Positions 39,101-48,944 of a stretch of 64,000 nt of DNA are shown in pieces. A program made the translations under genes and the position numbers. Each line of letters opens with the position of its first letter. Position 1 is the stretch's first letter. Below the pieces are notes generated by a model. The model had not been told where the DNA came from, searched no databases, and worked only from the letters and a program-made list of their open reading frames with translations. Source of the stretch: Bradyrhizobium japonicum USDA 6 (GTDB taxonomy: Bacteria > Pseudomonadota > Alphaproteobacteria > Rhizobiales > Xanthobacteraceae); assembly GCF_000284375.1 (NCBI RefSeq), contig NC_017249.1, positions 5,310,001 to 5,374,000 of the forward strand, in the 5' to 3' direction.

Positions 39101-40357
39101 ATGATGGGCTCAAGACTGTCGATCACGCTGCTATCGATCAAACTCCTGGCCCTCGCCGCGCTCACCACGGCCGCGCAGGCGCAGGACAAGAGCAGCGATG
39201 TCATCGCGCGCGGCGAATATCTCGCCCGCGCCGGCGATTGCACGGCCTGCCATACTGCAGCCGAGGGCCGGCTGTTTGCCGGCGGGCGCCCGATGCCGAC
39301 CCCGTTCGGAACGATCTACACCTCCAACATCACGCCCGATCCGGAGACCGGCATCGGCAAGTGGAGCGCGGACGATTTCTACAGAACAATGCACAACGGC
39401 CGCTTCCCGGACGGCGGGCTGATCTATCCGGCGATGCCGTTCGCGTCCTATACGAAGGTCACGCGTGCCGACAGCGACGCGATCTTCGCCTATCTGCGCT
39501 CGATTCAGCCGGTCAACCAGAAGAACAAGCCGCACGAGCTGCGCTTTCCCTATGACAACCGCCAGCTCATCCTCGGCTGGCGCACGCTGTTCTTCCGCGA
39601 GGGTGAGTTCAAACCCGACCCCACCAAGTCGGCGGAATGGAATCGCGGCGCCTATCTGGTCGAGGGGCTCGGTCATTGCGGCATGTGCCATTCGCCGATC
39701 AACGCGCTCGGCGGCACCTCGCAATCGGACGCCTTCAAGGGCGGCCTGATCCCGATGCAGAACTGGTACGCGCCGTCCCTCACCTCCAACCGTGAGGCGG
39801 GTCTCGGCGACTGGAGCATCAAGGACATCACCGATCTGCTCCAGACCGGCGTTTCGGCGCGCGGCGTAGTCTATGGCCCGATGGCGGAGGTCGTTCACAA
39901 CAGCCTGCAATATCTCAACGACGAGGACACCAAGGCGATGGCGGTGTACCTCAAGGGCATCTCAGAGCCCTCGCCGCCACCGCCGCCGAGCTCGGCGCTG
40001 CCGACCACCGAGAGCAGCCTGCTGATCAGCCTCGGCAAGACCGTCTACGACAAGAATTGCGCGACCTGTCATGGCACCCAGGGCGAAGGCAAGCCGCCGC
40101 ACTGGCCGCCGCTCGCCAACAACCAGTCGATCGAGATGCAATCGGCGGTCAATCCGATCCGCATGGTGCTCAATGGCGGCTATCCGCCGGGCACCAAGGG
40201 CAATCCGATGCCCTACGGCATGCCGCCTTTCGCCGGCCTGCTCTCGGACAACGAGGTCGCGGCCGTCGTCTCCTACATCCGCACCGCCTGGGGCAATCGC
40301 GGTACGCCGGTGTCGGCGCGCGACGCCAACGAGCTGCGCTCGGCACCACTGAACTGA
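39101..40357 (+). CDS. Triheme cytochrome c (alcohol/sugar dehydrogenase subunit type)
   Basis: The 418-residue protein has a Sec signal (IKLLALAALTTAAQAQ) and three heme sites: CTACH near the N-terminus, CGMCH in the middle and CATCH in the C-terminal third. The three-domain layout is that of membrane-associated cytochrome subunits of alcohol, gluconate or aldehyde dehydrogenases. Its presence inside an oxidase operon suggests it passes electrons from a dehydrogenase or quinol to the oxidase. It starts 8 bases after the diheme cytochrome gene. Confidence 0.9.
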   Translation: MMGSRLSITLLSIKLLALAALTTAAQAQDKSSDVIARGEYLARAGDCTACHTAAEGRLFAGGRPMPTPFGTIYTSNITPDPETGIGKWSADDFYRTMHNGRFPDGGLIYPAMPFASYTKVTRADSDAIFAYLRSIQPVNQKNKPHELRFPYDNRQLILGWRTLFFREGEFKPDPTKSAEWNRGAYLVEGLGHCGMCHSPINALGGTSQSDAFKGGLIPMQNWYAPSLTSNREAGLGDWSIKDITDLLQTGVSARGVVYGPMAEVVHNSLQYLNDEDTKAMAVYLKGISEPSPPPPPSSALPTTESSLLISLGKTVYDKNCATCHGTQGEGKPPHWPPLANNQSIEMQSAVNPIRMVLNGGYPPGTKGNPMPYGMPPFAGLLSDNEVAAVVSYIRTAWGNRGTPVSARDANELRSAPLN

Positions 40358-40375
40358 GAGGCGCCAGAGAACATC

Positions 40376-40552
40376 ATGATCAATTCCGATCCGCCGACCA
40401 GCCCAGCCGCCGCCGACCAGGCCGTCGAGGAGGTCGTTGCCCGGGGACCGTCAGGGGCGATCGTGCTTGCCGGAATCGCAACAGCCTGCGTGGTCGCGAT
40501 GTGGCTCGCGTTCTATCTGTTCGTCTTCCTGCCGCGCGGATCACTGCAATGA
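40376..40552 (+). CDS. Small single-helix oxidase subunit (IIa-like), 58 residues
   Basis: The frame reads MINSDPPTSPAAADQAVEEV, then a hydrophobic helix (IVLAGIATACVVAMWLAFYL), then a short tail. It lies directly upstream of the subunit II gene and its stop overlaps that start (ATGA). In the ba3 oxidase of Thermus a small single-helix subunit (IIa, CbaD) has this form. Length below 60 residues makes it easy to miss, but the position and coupling support a real gene. Confidence 0.7.
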   Translation: MINSDPPTSPAAADQAVEEVVARGPSGAIVLAGIATACVVAMWLAFYLFVFLPRGSLQ

Positions 40553-41112
40553 GCGCAGAGGACACCCATGGCAGCGCCGAAGTCGCCGCCCGCGTCGAGC
40601 GGCGCTGGGCCACCGTCGCCGTGATCATCATCGTGATGATGGCGCTGCTGGCGGCGTTCGCCGGCATCCATCGCGCGACCATGCCGCAGCCGCGCGTCGA
40701 AACCACCGATCCATCGCGGATTCATCTCTCCGGCGAGTTCGTCGAGAGCAACCTCGGCAGCGTGCTGGAGGCCAATGGCAATGTGACCGTGCGTGCGATC
40801 GGCCAGCAATATTCCTTCACGCCGGCCTGCATCGTGGTGCCCGCGGACACGCCGATCACCATGCGCGCCACCAGCGCCGACGTCGTCCACGGCATCCTGA
40901 TCCAGGGGACCAACATCAACACCATGCTGGTGCCGGGCTATATTTCCGAGCAGCTGATGCGCTTTAGCAGGACCGGCGACTATCTGATGCCCTGCCAGGA
41001 GTTTTGCTCCTTCGGCCACGAGGGCATGTGGGGCAAGGTCAAGGTGATCGACAAGACCGAATTCGCCGATCGCGCGAAGGGTGGCGGGAGGCTGAACTGT
41101 GTTGGCGAATAG
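40549..41112 (+). CDS. Heme-copper oxidase subunit II (ba3 type)
   Basis: The 187-residue protein has one N-terminal membrane helix (VAVIIIVMMALLAAFAG) and a CuA domain with the ligand cluster CQEFCSFGHEGMW and upstream VHG. A single helix, rather than two, is typical of B-family (ba3) oxidases. It accepts electrons from cytochrome c and passes them to subunit I. The start is coupled to the small subunit gene and the end overlaps the subunit I start by 14 bases. Confidence 0.93.
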   Translation: MSAEDTHGSAEVAARVERRWATVAVIIIVMMALLAAFAGIHRATMPQPRVETTDPSRIHLSGEFVESNLGSVLEANGNVTVRAIGQQYSFTPACIVVPADTPITMRATSADVVHGILIQGTNINTMLVPGYISEQLMRFSRTGDYLMPCQEFCSFGHEGMWGKVKVIDKTEFADRAKGGGRLNCVGE

Positions 41113-42721
41113 GAAGCTCATCCTCGCCCATTTCTGGCTGGCTTTCGGCGTGTTCGGCATCGCGCTCACGCTCGGCGCCTGGCAGATGTTCATCCGCAGC
41201 CCGATCGGCACCTGGCTGTCCAATCCCGAGCTCTATTATCGCTCGCTGACCGCGCACGGCACAGTGATGGGCTACGTCTTTCCCACGCTCGTCGCGATGG
41301 GCTTTGGCTATGCCATCAGCGAGTCCGCGCTGGAGCAGCGCCTCGTCGGCGTGCGCTGGGCCTGGACCGGTTTCTGGCTGATCGTCGCGGGCGCGATCAT
41401 GGCAATGGTCCCGGTCGCGCTCGGCCGCGCCTCGGTGCTCTATACGTTCTATCCGCCGCTGATCGGCAACGTTTTCTACTACCTCGGCGTCGTGCTGGTC
41501 GTGGTCGGCTCCTGGATCTGGGTCGCGCTGATGGCGATCAATCTGCGCGTCTGGCGCAAGGCCCATCCCGGCGCACCGGTGCCGCTGGCGATGTTCGCCA
41601 ATGTCGCGGGCTCCTATCTGTGGGCCTGGACAGCGGTCGGCGCCGCCCTCGAGCTGCTGCTCCAGATCATTCCCGTCGCGGCGGGCCTGAAGGCCACGAT
41701 CGACGCGGGACTTGCCCGCGTGTTCTTCTCCTGGACGCTGCACGCCATCGTCTATTTCTGGCTGATGCCGACCTACATCGCCTATTACACCATCGTGCCG
41801 CGCGCGATCGGCGGCCGGGTCTATTCCGACACCATGGCGCGGATCTCCTTCATCCTGTTCCTGGTGGTGGCGATGCCGATCGGGATGCATCACACCTTCG
41901 CCGATCCGATGGTGGGGGCCGGCTTCAAATTCATCCATTCGGCCTTCACGGCGCTGGTCGCGCTCCCGACGCTGTTGACCGTATTCACAATCTGCGCATC
42001 GGTCGAGATCGCGGCGCGCCTGCGCGGCGGCCGGGGGATGTTCGGCTGGATGAAGGCCCTGCCCTGGGACAATCCGATGATGCTGGCGCTGGCATTCTCG
42101 TTCGTCATGCTCGGCTTCGGCGGCGCCGGCGGCCTCATCAACATGAGCTACCAGCTCGACGCGTCGATCCACAACACGCAATGGATCACCGGCCATTTCC
42201 ACCTGATCTTCGGCGGCGCCATCGTGATCATGTATTTTGCGATCGCCTATGATCTGTGGCCGCATCTGACCGGGCGCGAACTGATCGACCTCCGCCTGAT
42301 CCGCACCCAGCTTTGGCTGTGGTTCATCGGCATGATCATCACGACCTTCCCGTGGCACTGGGTCGGCATCCTGGGCATGCCGCGCCGCATGGCCTATTTC
42401 GACTTCGGCGATCCCGCGATCGCGCCTCAGGCGCTCTCCGTCACCTTCTCGGCGATCGGCGGCTTCATCCTGCTGGCATCGGGCATCATGTTCATCGTCA
42501 TCCTGGCACGTGGCATGCGTGCGCCTCGGGCTGACGCCGGTCCCTATCGCTTTGCGCTGGCCGTGCATCAGTCCGCGACCGTGCCGGTCGCGCTCAACAC
42601 GCACGCGCTGTGGGTGGCGCTGATGATCGTCCTCACCCTCACCAATTACGGCTACCCGATCGTGACGCTGGCGCTGACCGAGGGCACGTCGGTGCCGGCC
42701 GTCTATGTGGGAGCGCAGTGA
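41099..42721 (+). CDS. Heme-copper oxidase subunit I (ba3 type)
   Basis: The 540-residue polytopic protein has the catalytic features of a B-family oxidase: low-spin heme ligand in LTAHGTVMGY, CuB ligand and cross-linked tyrosine in HAIVYFWLMPTY, CuB pair in GMHHTFADP, and heme ligands in WITGHFHLIFGG. It reduces oxygen and pumps protons. B-family enzymes have high oxygen affinity. The GTG start has GGGAGG a few bases upstream. The gene is followed by a cytochrome c gene sharing one base (TGATG). Confidence 0.95.
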   Translation: MLANRKLILAHFWLAFGVFGIALTLGAWQMFIRSPIGTWLSNPELYYRSLTAHGTVMGYVFPTLVAMGFGYAISESALEQRLVGVRWAWTGFWLIVAGAIMAMVPVALGRASVLYTFYPPLIGNVFYYLGVVLVVVGSWIWVALMAINLRVWRKAHPGAPVPLAMFANVAGSYLWAWTAVGAALELLLQIIPVAAGLKATIDAGLARVFFSWTLHAIVYFWLMPTYIAYYTIVPRAIGGRVYSDTMARISFILFLVVAMPIGMHHTFADPMVGAGFKFIHSAFTALVALPTLLTVFTICASVEIAARLRGGRGMFGWMKALPWDNPMMLALAFSFVMLGFGGAGGLINMSYQLDASIHNTQWITGHFHLIFGGAIVIMYFAIAYDLWPHLTGRELIDLRLIRTQLWLWFIGMIITTFPWHWVGILGMPRRMAYFDFGDPAIAPQALSVTFSAIGGFILLASGIMFIVILARGMRAPRADAGPYRFALAVHQSATVPVALNTHALWVALMIVLTLTNYGYPIVTLALTEGTSVPAVYVGAQ

Positions 42722-43536
42722 TGAGCGCGCGCGACCTCTTCACCTTTCGCAACCGCCATTTCAGGATTGGCGTCGGCGCCACCGCCGCGATCCTGATCGT
42801 GACGGCGATCACCGGCTTCATCGTGCTGCCTTTCGCGCAGCCGTGGGTTCAGTTCGCCAATGTCTGGGATGCGATCTGCAGCGCCGCAGGCGTCCCGCAG
42901 CGCGCGCCAAGCGTCACGGCGCCCGAACAGCCAAAACGCCTGTCGGAGGTCGTGCTGACCTCGCATACGCTATCGCGTCCGAGCCAGGAAGCGATCGGCC
43001 GCGGTGCGACGCTGGCGCAGCGCTGCGCGATCTGCCACGGCCCGACTGGCATCAGCCGCGCGGACTCGCCCAATCTTGCCGGCCAGTACGCTGCCGTCAT
43101 CTACAAGGAGCTGCACGATTTCCGTTCCGGCGCGCGCACCAATGCCGTGATGTCGCCATTCGCCGTCAATCTGACTGACCAGGAGATCGCCGATCTCTCG
43201 AACTATTACGCCTATCTGCCGCGGCCGGCAGCCTATCACCCGACGCCGCAGCTGCCGAAACCCAGCATCGTCATCTACGGCGCGCCGATGCGCGGGATCG
43301 CGCCCTGCGGCTCCTGCCATGGCAGCCTCGACAACAAGACCGGCAGTCCGTGGCTCGAAGGCCAGTCCGAAGCTTACATGAAGGCGCAGCTCCAGGCCTT
43401 CGCGTCCGGCGAGCGGCGCAACGACATCAGCCAGCAGATGCGCAACATCGCCCGCGCGATGACGCCGCAGGAGATCGAGCAGGCCGCGGCGTATTATGCC
43501 TCGCAGCCGCCGGATGTGGTGAAGGCGGTGGATTGA
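42721..43536 (+). CDS. Membrane-anchored diheme cytochrome c
   Basis: The 271-residue protein has an N-terminal membrane helix (ATAAILIVTAITGFIVLPF) and two heme sites, CAICHGPTG and CGSCHGSLDN, each in a c553/c4-like domain. It is likely held on the periplasmic face and feeds electrons to the CuA site of the preceding oxidase. The ATG overlaps the subunit I stop. It is the last gene of the operon; a palindromic repeat follows. Confidence 0.92.
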   Translation: MSARDLFTFRNRHFRIGVGATAAILIVTAITGFIVLPFAQPWVQFANVWDAICSAAGVPQRAPSVTAPEQPKRLSEVVLTSHTLSRPSQEAIGRGATLAQRCAICHGPTGISRADSPNLAGQYAAVIYKELHDFRSGARTNAVMSPFAVNLTDQEIADLSNYYAYLPRPAAYHPTPQLPKPSIVIYGAPMRGIAPCGSCHGSLDNKTGSPWLEGQSEAYMKAQLQAFASGERRNDISQQMRNIARAMTPQEIEQAAAYYASQPPDVVKAVD

Positions 43537-43544
43537 GCCTCGCT

Positions 43545-43631
43545 GTCATTGCGAGCGCAGCGAAGGAAATCCAGAATCGCTCCGCGCAAAGATCCTGGAT
43601 TGCTTCGTCGCAAGGGCTCCTCGCAATGACG
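43545..43631. repeat. Palindromic repeat element (oxidase operon end)
   Basis: The element begins GTCATTGCGAGCGCAGCGAA and ends CTCGCAATGACG, with inner arms AATCCAGAATC and GATCCTGGATTGC in opposite orientation. It is a different family from the copy near 22.7 kb but shares the GTCATT terminal motif. It lies between convergent genes and can form a long hairpin. Confidence 0.75.
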
Positions 43632-43647
43632 GCGGAGAGAGTACGCC

Positions 43648-44118
43648 CTACGACGACGCCAGCTTCGGCCGGCCGTAGATCGCATCCGCCCGTTTCTCGA
43701 ACGCGATGGAGAAGCGCGCGAATGCGGCATCGAACATCGAGCCCATCAGCATCGCCAGCATGCGGCTCTTGAACTCGTAGGCGAGGAAGAATCCGACGTC
43801 GCAGACGCCCTCACCCTTGGGCTCGAACGTCCAGCGGTTCTCGAGGTTGCTGAACGGGCCTTGCAGATATTCGACCAGGATATTCAGATTGGCGCGGTCG
43901 AGCGTCACGCGGCTGGTGAAGGACTCCTTGACCAGCTTGAACGACACCGTCATGTCGGCGACCAGCACCTCGGTGCCGTCGGGTTTGGCCATCCGCTGGC
44001 GGACCTTGAGCGCGCTGCACAGCGGCACGAACTCCGGGTAGCGCTCGACGTCGGCAACCAGATCAAACATCTCGGACGCGCTGTGATGGACACGGCGCTT
44101 GCTCGAAAATTTGGGCAT
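43648..44118 (-). CDS. COQ10/RatA-like START-fold protein
   Basis: The 156-residue protein has the conserved start (PKFSSKRRVHHSASEMFDLVADV) and START/SRPBCC fold pattern of the RatA/COQ10 group, with WTFEPKGEGVCDVGFFLAYEF later. Related proteins bind ubiquinone or, in RatA, affect ribosome association. It lies 6 bases after lipA, as in many alphaproteobacteria, so a coenzyme Q-binding role in respiration is more likely than a toxin role. Confidence 0.88.
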   Translation of the reverse strand: MPKFSSKRRVHHSASEMFDLVADVERYPEFVPLCSALKVRQRMAKPDGTEVLVADMTVSFKLVKESFTSRVTLDRANLNILVEYLQGPFSNLENRWTFEPKGEGVCDVGFFLAYEFKSRMLAMLMGSMFDAAFARFSIAFEKRADAIYGRPKLASS

Positions 44119-44124
44119 GGCGGT

Positions 44125-45081
44125 TCAGCGGGCAGTCGCGGCCCGTGCGGCCTTCAGTCTCGCAAAGTCCTCGCCGGCATGATGCGACGAACGGGTGAGC
44201 GGGCTCGCCGACACCATCAGGAAACCCTTGGTGTAGGCGACCTTCTCGTAGGACGAAAACTCGTCGGGCGGCACATAGCGCATCACGGCGTGGTGCTTCC
44301 GGGTCGGCTGGAGATATTGCCCGATGGTCAGGAAGTCGACGTCGGCGGAGCGCAGATCGTCCATCACCTGCTGCACCTCGTGGCGCTCCTCGCCGAGGCC
44401 GACCATGATGCCGGACTTGGTGAAGATGGTGGGATCGAGCTCCTTGACCCGCTGCAACAGCCGGATCGAGTGGAAGTAGCGCGCACCGGGCCGCACCGTG
44501 AGGTAACGCGACGGCACGGTCTCGAGATTGTGGTTGAACACGTCGGGCCTCGCCGCGACGACGATCTCTAGCGCCCCCTCCTTGCGCAGGAAGTCCGGCG
44601 TCAGGATCTCGATCGTGGTCGAGGGGCACGCGGCCCGGATCGCGCGGATGGTTTCTGCAAAATGCTCGGCGCCGCCATCGGCTAGATCGTCGCGGTCGAC
44701 GGAGGTGATGACGACGTGGGCCAGCCCCAGCTTGGCGACGGCTTCGGCGACGTTCCCCGGCTCCGCCGCATCCAGCGCATTGGGCATGCCGGTCTTGACA
44801 TTGCAGAACGCGCAGGCCCGGGTGCAGGTATCCCCCATGATCATGAAGGTCGCGTGCTTCTTGTCCCAGCACTCGCCGATGTTCGGGCAGCCCGCCTCCT
44901 CGCACACCGTGTGCAGGCCGTTGGCGCGCACGATGTTGCGGGTGTCGGCATAGCCGCGGGTATTGGGCGCGCGCACGCGGATCCAGTCCGGCTTCGGCGG
45001 CGAAGCGGAATCAGGGCGATTCACCTTTTCAGGGTGGCGGGGGCGCAACGGGTTCGAGATGGTGTCGACAATAACGACCAT
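44125..45081 (-). CDS. lipA: Lipoyl synthase LipA
   Basis: The 318-residue radical-SAM enzyme inserts two sulfurs into octanoyl groups of lipoyl domains. Two 4Fe-4S sites are visible: the auxiliary cluster [12 protein letters not shown] and the radical-SAM site CTRACAFC. Other landmarks are [15 protein letters not shown] and IMVGLGE. It is cotranscribed with the COQ10-like gene and divergent from mpg. Confidence 0.97.
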   Translation of the reverse strand: MVVIVDTISNPLRPRHPEKVNRPDSASPPKPDWIRVRAPNTRGYADTRNIVRANGLHTVCEEAGCPNIGECWDKKHATFMIMGDTCTRACAFCNVKTGMPNALDAAEPGNVAEAVAKLGLAHVVITSVDRDDLADGGAEHFAETIRAIRAACPSTTIEILTPDFLRKEGALEIVVAARPDVFNHNLETVPSRYLTVRPGARYFHSIRLLQRVKELDPTIFTKSGIMVGLGEERHEVQQVMDDLRSADVDFLTIGQYLQPTRKHHAVMRYVPPDEFSSYEKVAYTKGFLMVSASPLTRSSHHAGEDFARLKAARAATAR

Positions 45082-45211
45082 GGGCTGTCCGGTCTGTTCA
45101 GGTCCTACCTAGTCGGTCTGGCTGCCTGCCGCAACCCGGCTCGCGCCGCCTCAGGGAACATGGCAGATATGGGCAATATCCTGCTCTGTTCTCTGTCGAT
45201 TCTCACCTCGA

Positions 45212-45814
45212 ATGGCTCCAACCTCGAAAGCCTCACCACCGCGGCTCGGCAAAGCCCTGAAGCGTGCCTTTTTCGGCCGCAGCGTCCACGAGGTCGCGCC
45301 CGATTTGATCGGGGCCACCATGCTGGTCAACGGCGTCGGCGGCCTCATCGTCGAGGTCGAGGCCTATCATCATACCGAGCCGGCGGCGCACTCCTACAAT
45401 GGCCCGACGCCGCGGAACCAAATCATGTTTGGCCCGCCCGGCTTTGCCTATGTCTACCGCTCCTACGGCATCCACTGGTGCGTGAACTTCGTCTGCGAGG
45501 AGGAAGGCTCCGCCAGCGCCGTGCTGATCCGCGCACTGGAACCGACGCATGGCCTGGCGGCGATGCGCCGCCGCCGGCATCTCCAGGAGGTGCACTCGCT
45601 GTGCTCGGGCCCCGGCAAGCTGACCGAGGCGCTCGGCATCACCATCGCGCAGAACGCCCTGCCGTTGGACCGGCCGCCGATCGCGCTGCATGCGCGGACA
45701 GAGGAGGTCGAGGTGGTGGCCGGCATCCGGATCGGCATCACCAAGGCCGTCGAGCTACCCTGGCGCTATGGCGTCAAGGGCTCGAAGTTTTTGAGCAAGC
45801 CGTTCCCGAAGTGA
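45212..45814 (+). CDS. DNA-3-methyladenine glycosylase (MPG/AAG family)
   Basis: The 200-residue enzyme removes 3-methyladenine and related damaged bases. Family motifs are [43 protein letters not shown] and [13 protein letters not shown]. The AAG family is distinct from AlkA and Tag. It is monocistronic between lipA (divergent) and a repeat element. Confidence 0.95.
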   Translation: MAPTSKASPPRLGKALKRAFFGRSVHEVAPDLIGATMLVNGVGGLIVEVEAYHHTEPAAHSYNGPTPRNQIMFGPPGFAYVYRSYGIHWCVNFVCEEEGSASAVLIRALEPTHGLAAMRRRRHLQEVHSLCSGPGKLTEALGITIAQNALPLDRPPIALHARTEEVEVVAGIRIGITKAVELPWRYGVKGSKFLSKPFPK

Positions 45815-45819
45815 TCATC

Positions 45820-45900
45820 GTCATTCCGGGATGGTCCGAAGGACCAGACCCGGAATCTCGAGATTCCGGGTTCGATGCTCCGCATCGCCCCGGAATGACG
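45820..45900. repeat. Palindromic repeat element (mpg/valS junction)
   Basis: It begins GTCATTCCGGGATGGTCCGA and ends CGCCCCGGAATGACG, with GACCCGGAATCTCGAGATTC as inner palindrome. The terminal repeat resembles the other two elements (GTCATT/AATGAC) but the body is a third family. It lies between convergent genes and can form hairpins able to stop transcription. Confidence 0.75.
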
Positions 45901-45906
45901 ATGGGA

Positions 45907-48783
45907 TCACGACGCCTGCTTCAGCCGCTCCAGCGCCTCCAGCAGCTTGGCCTTGCGGGCCAGCGCGGCCTCGCGCTTTTCGCGCTCCTCCTCGACGACC
46001 TCTTCGGCCGCGTTGGCGACGAACTTCTCGTTCGCCAGCTTGGACTCGGCGCGCTTGATGTCGGCGTCGGCCTTACCGATCTCCTTGTCGAGGCGCGTGC
46101 GCTCGGCGGCGACGTCGATCACGCCCTTCAGCGGCAGCGCGGCCACCTCGCCGCGCACGAGGAGCTGGACCGCACCATCAGGTGCGCGGTCGGCGAAGGA
46201 GATGTCGGACAGCCGTGCCATGCGCTTGATGACGTCGGTCCAGCGCGGCGCGCGTTCCTTCGTCTCGGTCGAGGCGCCCGCGAGCACCAGCGCCGTCAGC
46301 GTTGCCGGCGGGATGTTCATCTCGGCGCGCACCGAGCGGATCTGCGTGACCAAGTCGATCACCCAGCCGATCTCGGCTTCCGCCTTGGGATCGGTGAAGT
46401 CGGCATGGTCGAAGATCGGCATGATCAGGACCGGCGAGATCAACGGATCAGTCGGCCCGGCTGCCGCGGCGAGCATCGCGAGTTGCTCCGGCGTCGGCTC
46501 GGACGGCTTCAGCGGCCATTGCGCCAGCGCCAGCAGGCCGTCGCGCTTGGCCGTCACCTCCCACAGCTCTTCGGTGATGAAGGGCATGAAGGGGTGCAGC
46601 AGCTTCAGGATCTCGTCGCGCGCCCAGGCGACCATGGCACGGGTTTCGTCCTTGGCGGGGCTGTCCGGACCGAGCAGCACGGGCTTTGCGAGCTCGACAT
46701 ACCAGTCGCAATAGACGTTCCAGACGAAGCGGTAGATCGCACCGGCCGCATCGTTGAAGCGATAGGCTTCGATTGCCTCGGTCACCTCGCGCGTCGTGTG
46801 GGCGCTCTCGTGCGCGATCCAGCGGTTCAGCGTCTCCTTGGCCTTCGCCGGCTCGAAACCGTCGGGGACCGCGCAGTGGTTCATCTCCGCGAAGCGCGAC
46901 GCATTCCAGAGCTTCGTCGCGAAATTCCGGTAACCCTCGACGCGGCTGGTGGCGAGCTTGATGTCGCGTCCCTGCGCCGCCATCGCGGCCAGCGTGAAGC
47001 GCAGCGCATCCGCACCGTATTCGTCGATCAGGTTGAGGGGGTCGATGACGTTGCCCTTCGACTTCGACATCTTGGCGCCCTTCTCGTCGCGGACAAGGGC
47101 GTGGATGTAGATCGTCGAGAACGGCACTTCCTTCATGAAGTGCTGGCCCATCATCATCATCCGGGCAACCCAGAAGAAGATGATGTCGAAGCCGGTCACC
47201 AGCGCGTTGGTGGGGTAATAGCGCTGCACTTCCGGCGCGTCCTCGGGCCAGCCGAGCGTCGAGAACGGCCACAGCGCCGAGGAGAACCAGGTGTCGAGCA
47301 CGTCCTCGTCACGCGTGATGAAGCCTTCGCGCTTGTTGCGGTCGAGCGCCATCTCACGGCCCTGCTCGGCCGTGATGACCTCCTGCTCGACGTAATAGCC
47401 GAGCGCGTGGCTGACGGCCTCCTCCTCGGTCTCGGCGACGAACACCTTGCCATCGGGGCCGTACCAGGCCGGGATCTGATGACCCCACCACAACTGGCGC
47501 GAGATGCACCAGGGTTGGATGTTCTCCATCCACTCGAAATAGGTCTTTTCCCAGTTCTTCGGCACGAACGTCGTTTCGCCCGAACGCACCGCCGCGATCG
47601 CGGGCTTTGCCAGCGTCTTGGCGTCGACATACCACTGGTCGGTCAGATAGGGCTCGATCACGCTGTTCGAGCGGTCGCCGTGCGGCACCATGTGGGTGTG
47701 CGGCTCGATCCGCTCAACGAAGCCGAAGGATTCCAGCCGCTCGACGATGCGCTTGCGCGCCGCGAAGCGGTCGACCTTGTGAAACTCCTCGGCGAATTGC
47801 GAAGCGCCTTCCGGCAGGTTACGCAGGTAATCCTCATTGTCGACGAGGTCGAGGCAACCTTCCTTGTCGATGACGCTGATCCGGCCCAGGCCGTGGCGAT
47901 TGCCGACCTCGAAGTCGTTGAAGTCGTGCGCCGGCGTCACCTTCACCGCGCCCGAGCCCTTGTCCGGATCGGAATATTCGTCGGCGACGATCTTAATCTT
48001 GCGACCGACAAGCGGCAGGATCACATTCTTGCCGACCAGCTTCAGATAGCGCTCGTCATCGGGATGCACCGCGACGCCGGTGTCGCCGAGCATGGTCTCG
48101 GGCCGCGTGGTGGCGACGACGATGAAGCTCGAGGGATCCTCGGGGCTGAACGTCTTGCCCTCGATCGGATAGCGCAGATACCACAGGCTGCCCTTGACCT
48201 CGGTCTGCTGCACTTCGAGGTCGGAGATCGCCGTCAGCAGCTTGGTGTCCCAGTTCACCAGCCGCTTGTCCTTGTAGATCAGGCCGTCGCGATGCAGCTC
48301 GACGAACACCTTGATGACGGCCTTCGACAGGCCCTCGTCCATGGTGAAGCGTTCGCGCGACCAGTCGCAGGAGGCGCCGAGGCGCTTGAGCTGGTTGATG
48401 ATCGTGTCGCCGCTCTCGGCCTTCCACTGCCAGACCCGCTCGAGAAACTTCTCACGGCCCATCTCGCGGCGGCTGGGCTGCTGGCGCTCCATCAGCTGCC
48501 GCTCGACCACCATCTGGGTGGCGATGCCGGCGTGGTCGGTGCCGGGCTGCCACAGCACGTCGCGGCCGCGCATGCGCTCGAACCGGCACAGGATGTCCTG
48601 AAGGGTGTTGTTGAGGGCGTGGCCCATATGCAGCGAGCCCGTCACGTTCGGCGGCGGGATCACGATGGTAAAGGGCACTGCGTCGCGGCGGTCGGGGCGG
48701 CCGGCCCTGAAGGCAAGGCTGTCCTCCCACACGACGGACATGCGGGCTTCGATATCGGCGGGCTGGTAATTTTTCTCGATCAT
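45907..48783 (-). CDS. valS: Valyl-tRNA synthetase
   Basis: The 958-residue class I synthetase charges tRNA-Val. The HIGH-type motif is PPPNVTGSLHMGHALNN, the KMSKS loop is KMSKSKGNVIDP, an editing domain lies at about residues 190-350, and a C-terminal coiled coil (EKREAALARKAKLLEALERL) ends the protein. It is the last gene of the tolC-popZ-valS run, 161 bases after popZ. Confidence 0.98.
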   Translation of the reverse strand: MIEKNYQPADIEARMSVVWEDSLAFRAGRPDRRDAVPFTIVIPPPNVTGSLHMGHALNNTLQDILCRFERMRGRDVLWQPGTDHAGIATQMVVERQLMERQQPSRREMGREKFLERVWQWKAESGDTIINQLKRLGASCDWSRERFTMDEGLSKAVIKVFVELHRDGLIYKDKRLVNWDTKLLTAISDLEVQQTEVKGSLWYLRYPIEGKTFSPEDPSSFIVVATTRPETMLGDTGVAVHPDDERYLKLVGKNVILPLVGRKIKIVADEYSDPDKGSGAVKVTPAHDFNDFEVGNRHGLGRISVIDKEGCLDLVDNEDYLRNLPEGASQFAEEFHKVDRFAARKRIVERLESFGFVERIEPHTHMVPHGDRSNSVIEPYLTDQWYVDAKTLAKPAIAAVRSGETTFVPKNWEKTYFEWMENIQPWCISRQLWWGHQIPAWYGPDGKVFVAETEEEAVSHALGYYVEQEVITAEQGREMALDRNKREGFITRDEDVLDTWFSSALWPFSTLGWPEDAPEVQRYYPTNALVTGFDIIFFWVARMMMMGQHFMKEVPFSTIYIHALVRDEKGAKMSKSKGNVIDPLNLIDEYGADALRFTLAAMAAQGRDIKLATSRVEGYRNFATKLWNASRFAEMNHCAVPDGFEPAKAKETLNRWIAHESAHTTREVTEAIEAYRFNDAAGAIYRFVWNVYCDWYVELAKPVLLGPDSPAKDETRAMVAWARDEILKLLHPFMPFITEELWEVTAKRDGLLALAQWPLKPSEPTPEQLAMLAAAAGPTDPLISPVLIMPIFDHADFTDPKAEAEIGWVIDLVTQIRSVRAEMNIPPATLTALVLAGASTETKERAPRWTDVIKRMARLSDISFADRAPDGAVQLLVRGEVAALPLKGVIDVAAERTRLDKEIGKADADIKRAESKLANEKFVANAAEEVVEEEREKREAALARKAKLLEALERLKQAS

Positions 48784-48944
48784 GGGCTGCTAGAAAGCCG
48801 CGCGCGGGGGCAAGTCAACGAAAAGGTCCAAAAGAAGGACCAAGAGAAGGTCAATGGAAAGCCCGGCGGCAAAACGGCTTTCCGGCCGGTCGGCAGGTCA
48901 AACAGGCGCATAAGCGGGGCTTTATGAGGGCTCGGGAGCCGCCC

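Noticed and set aside
44716..48927. A 1403-codon open frame on the plus strand
   Set aside because: It lies opposite lipA and valS and across mpg; its composition (Arg, Asp, His, Gly rich) is that of antisense frames in high-G+C genes. The genes on the real strands have full motif sets.
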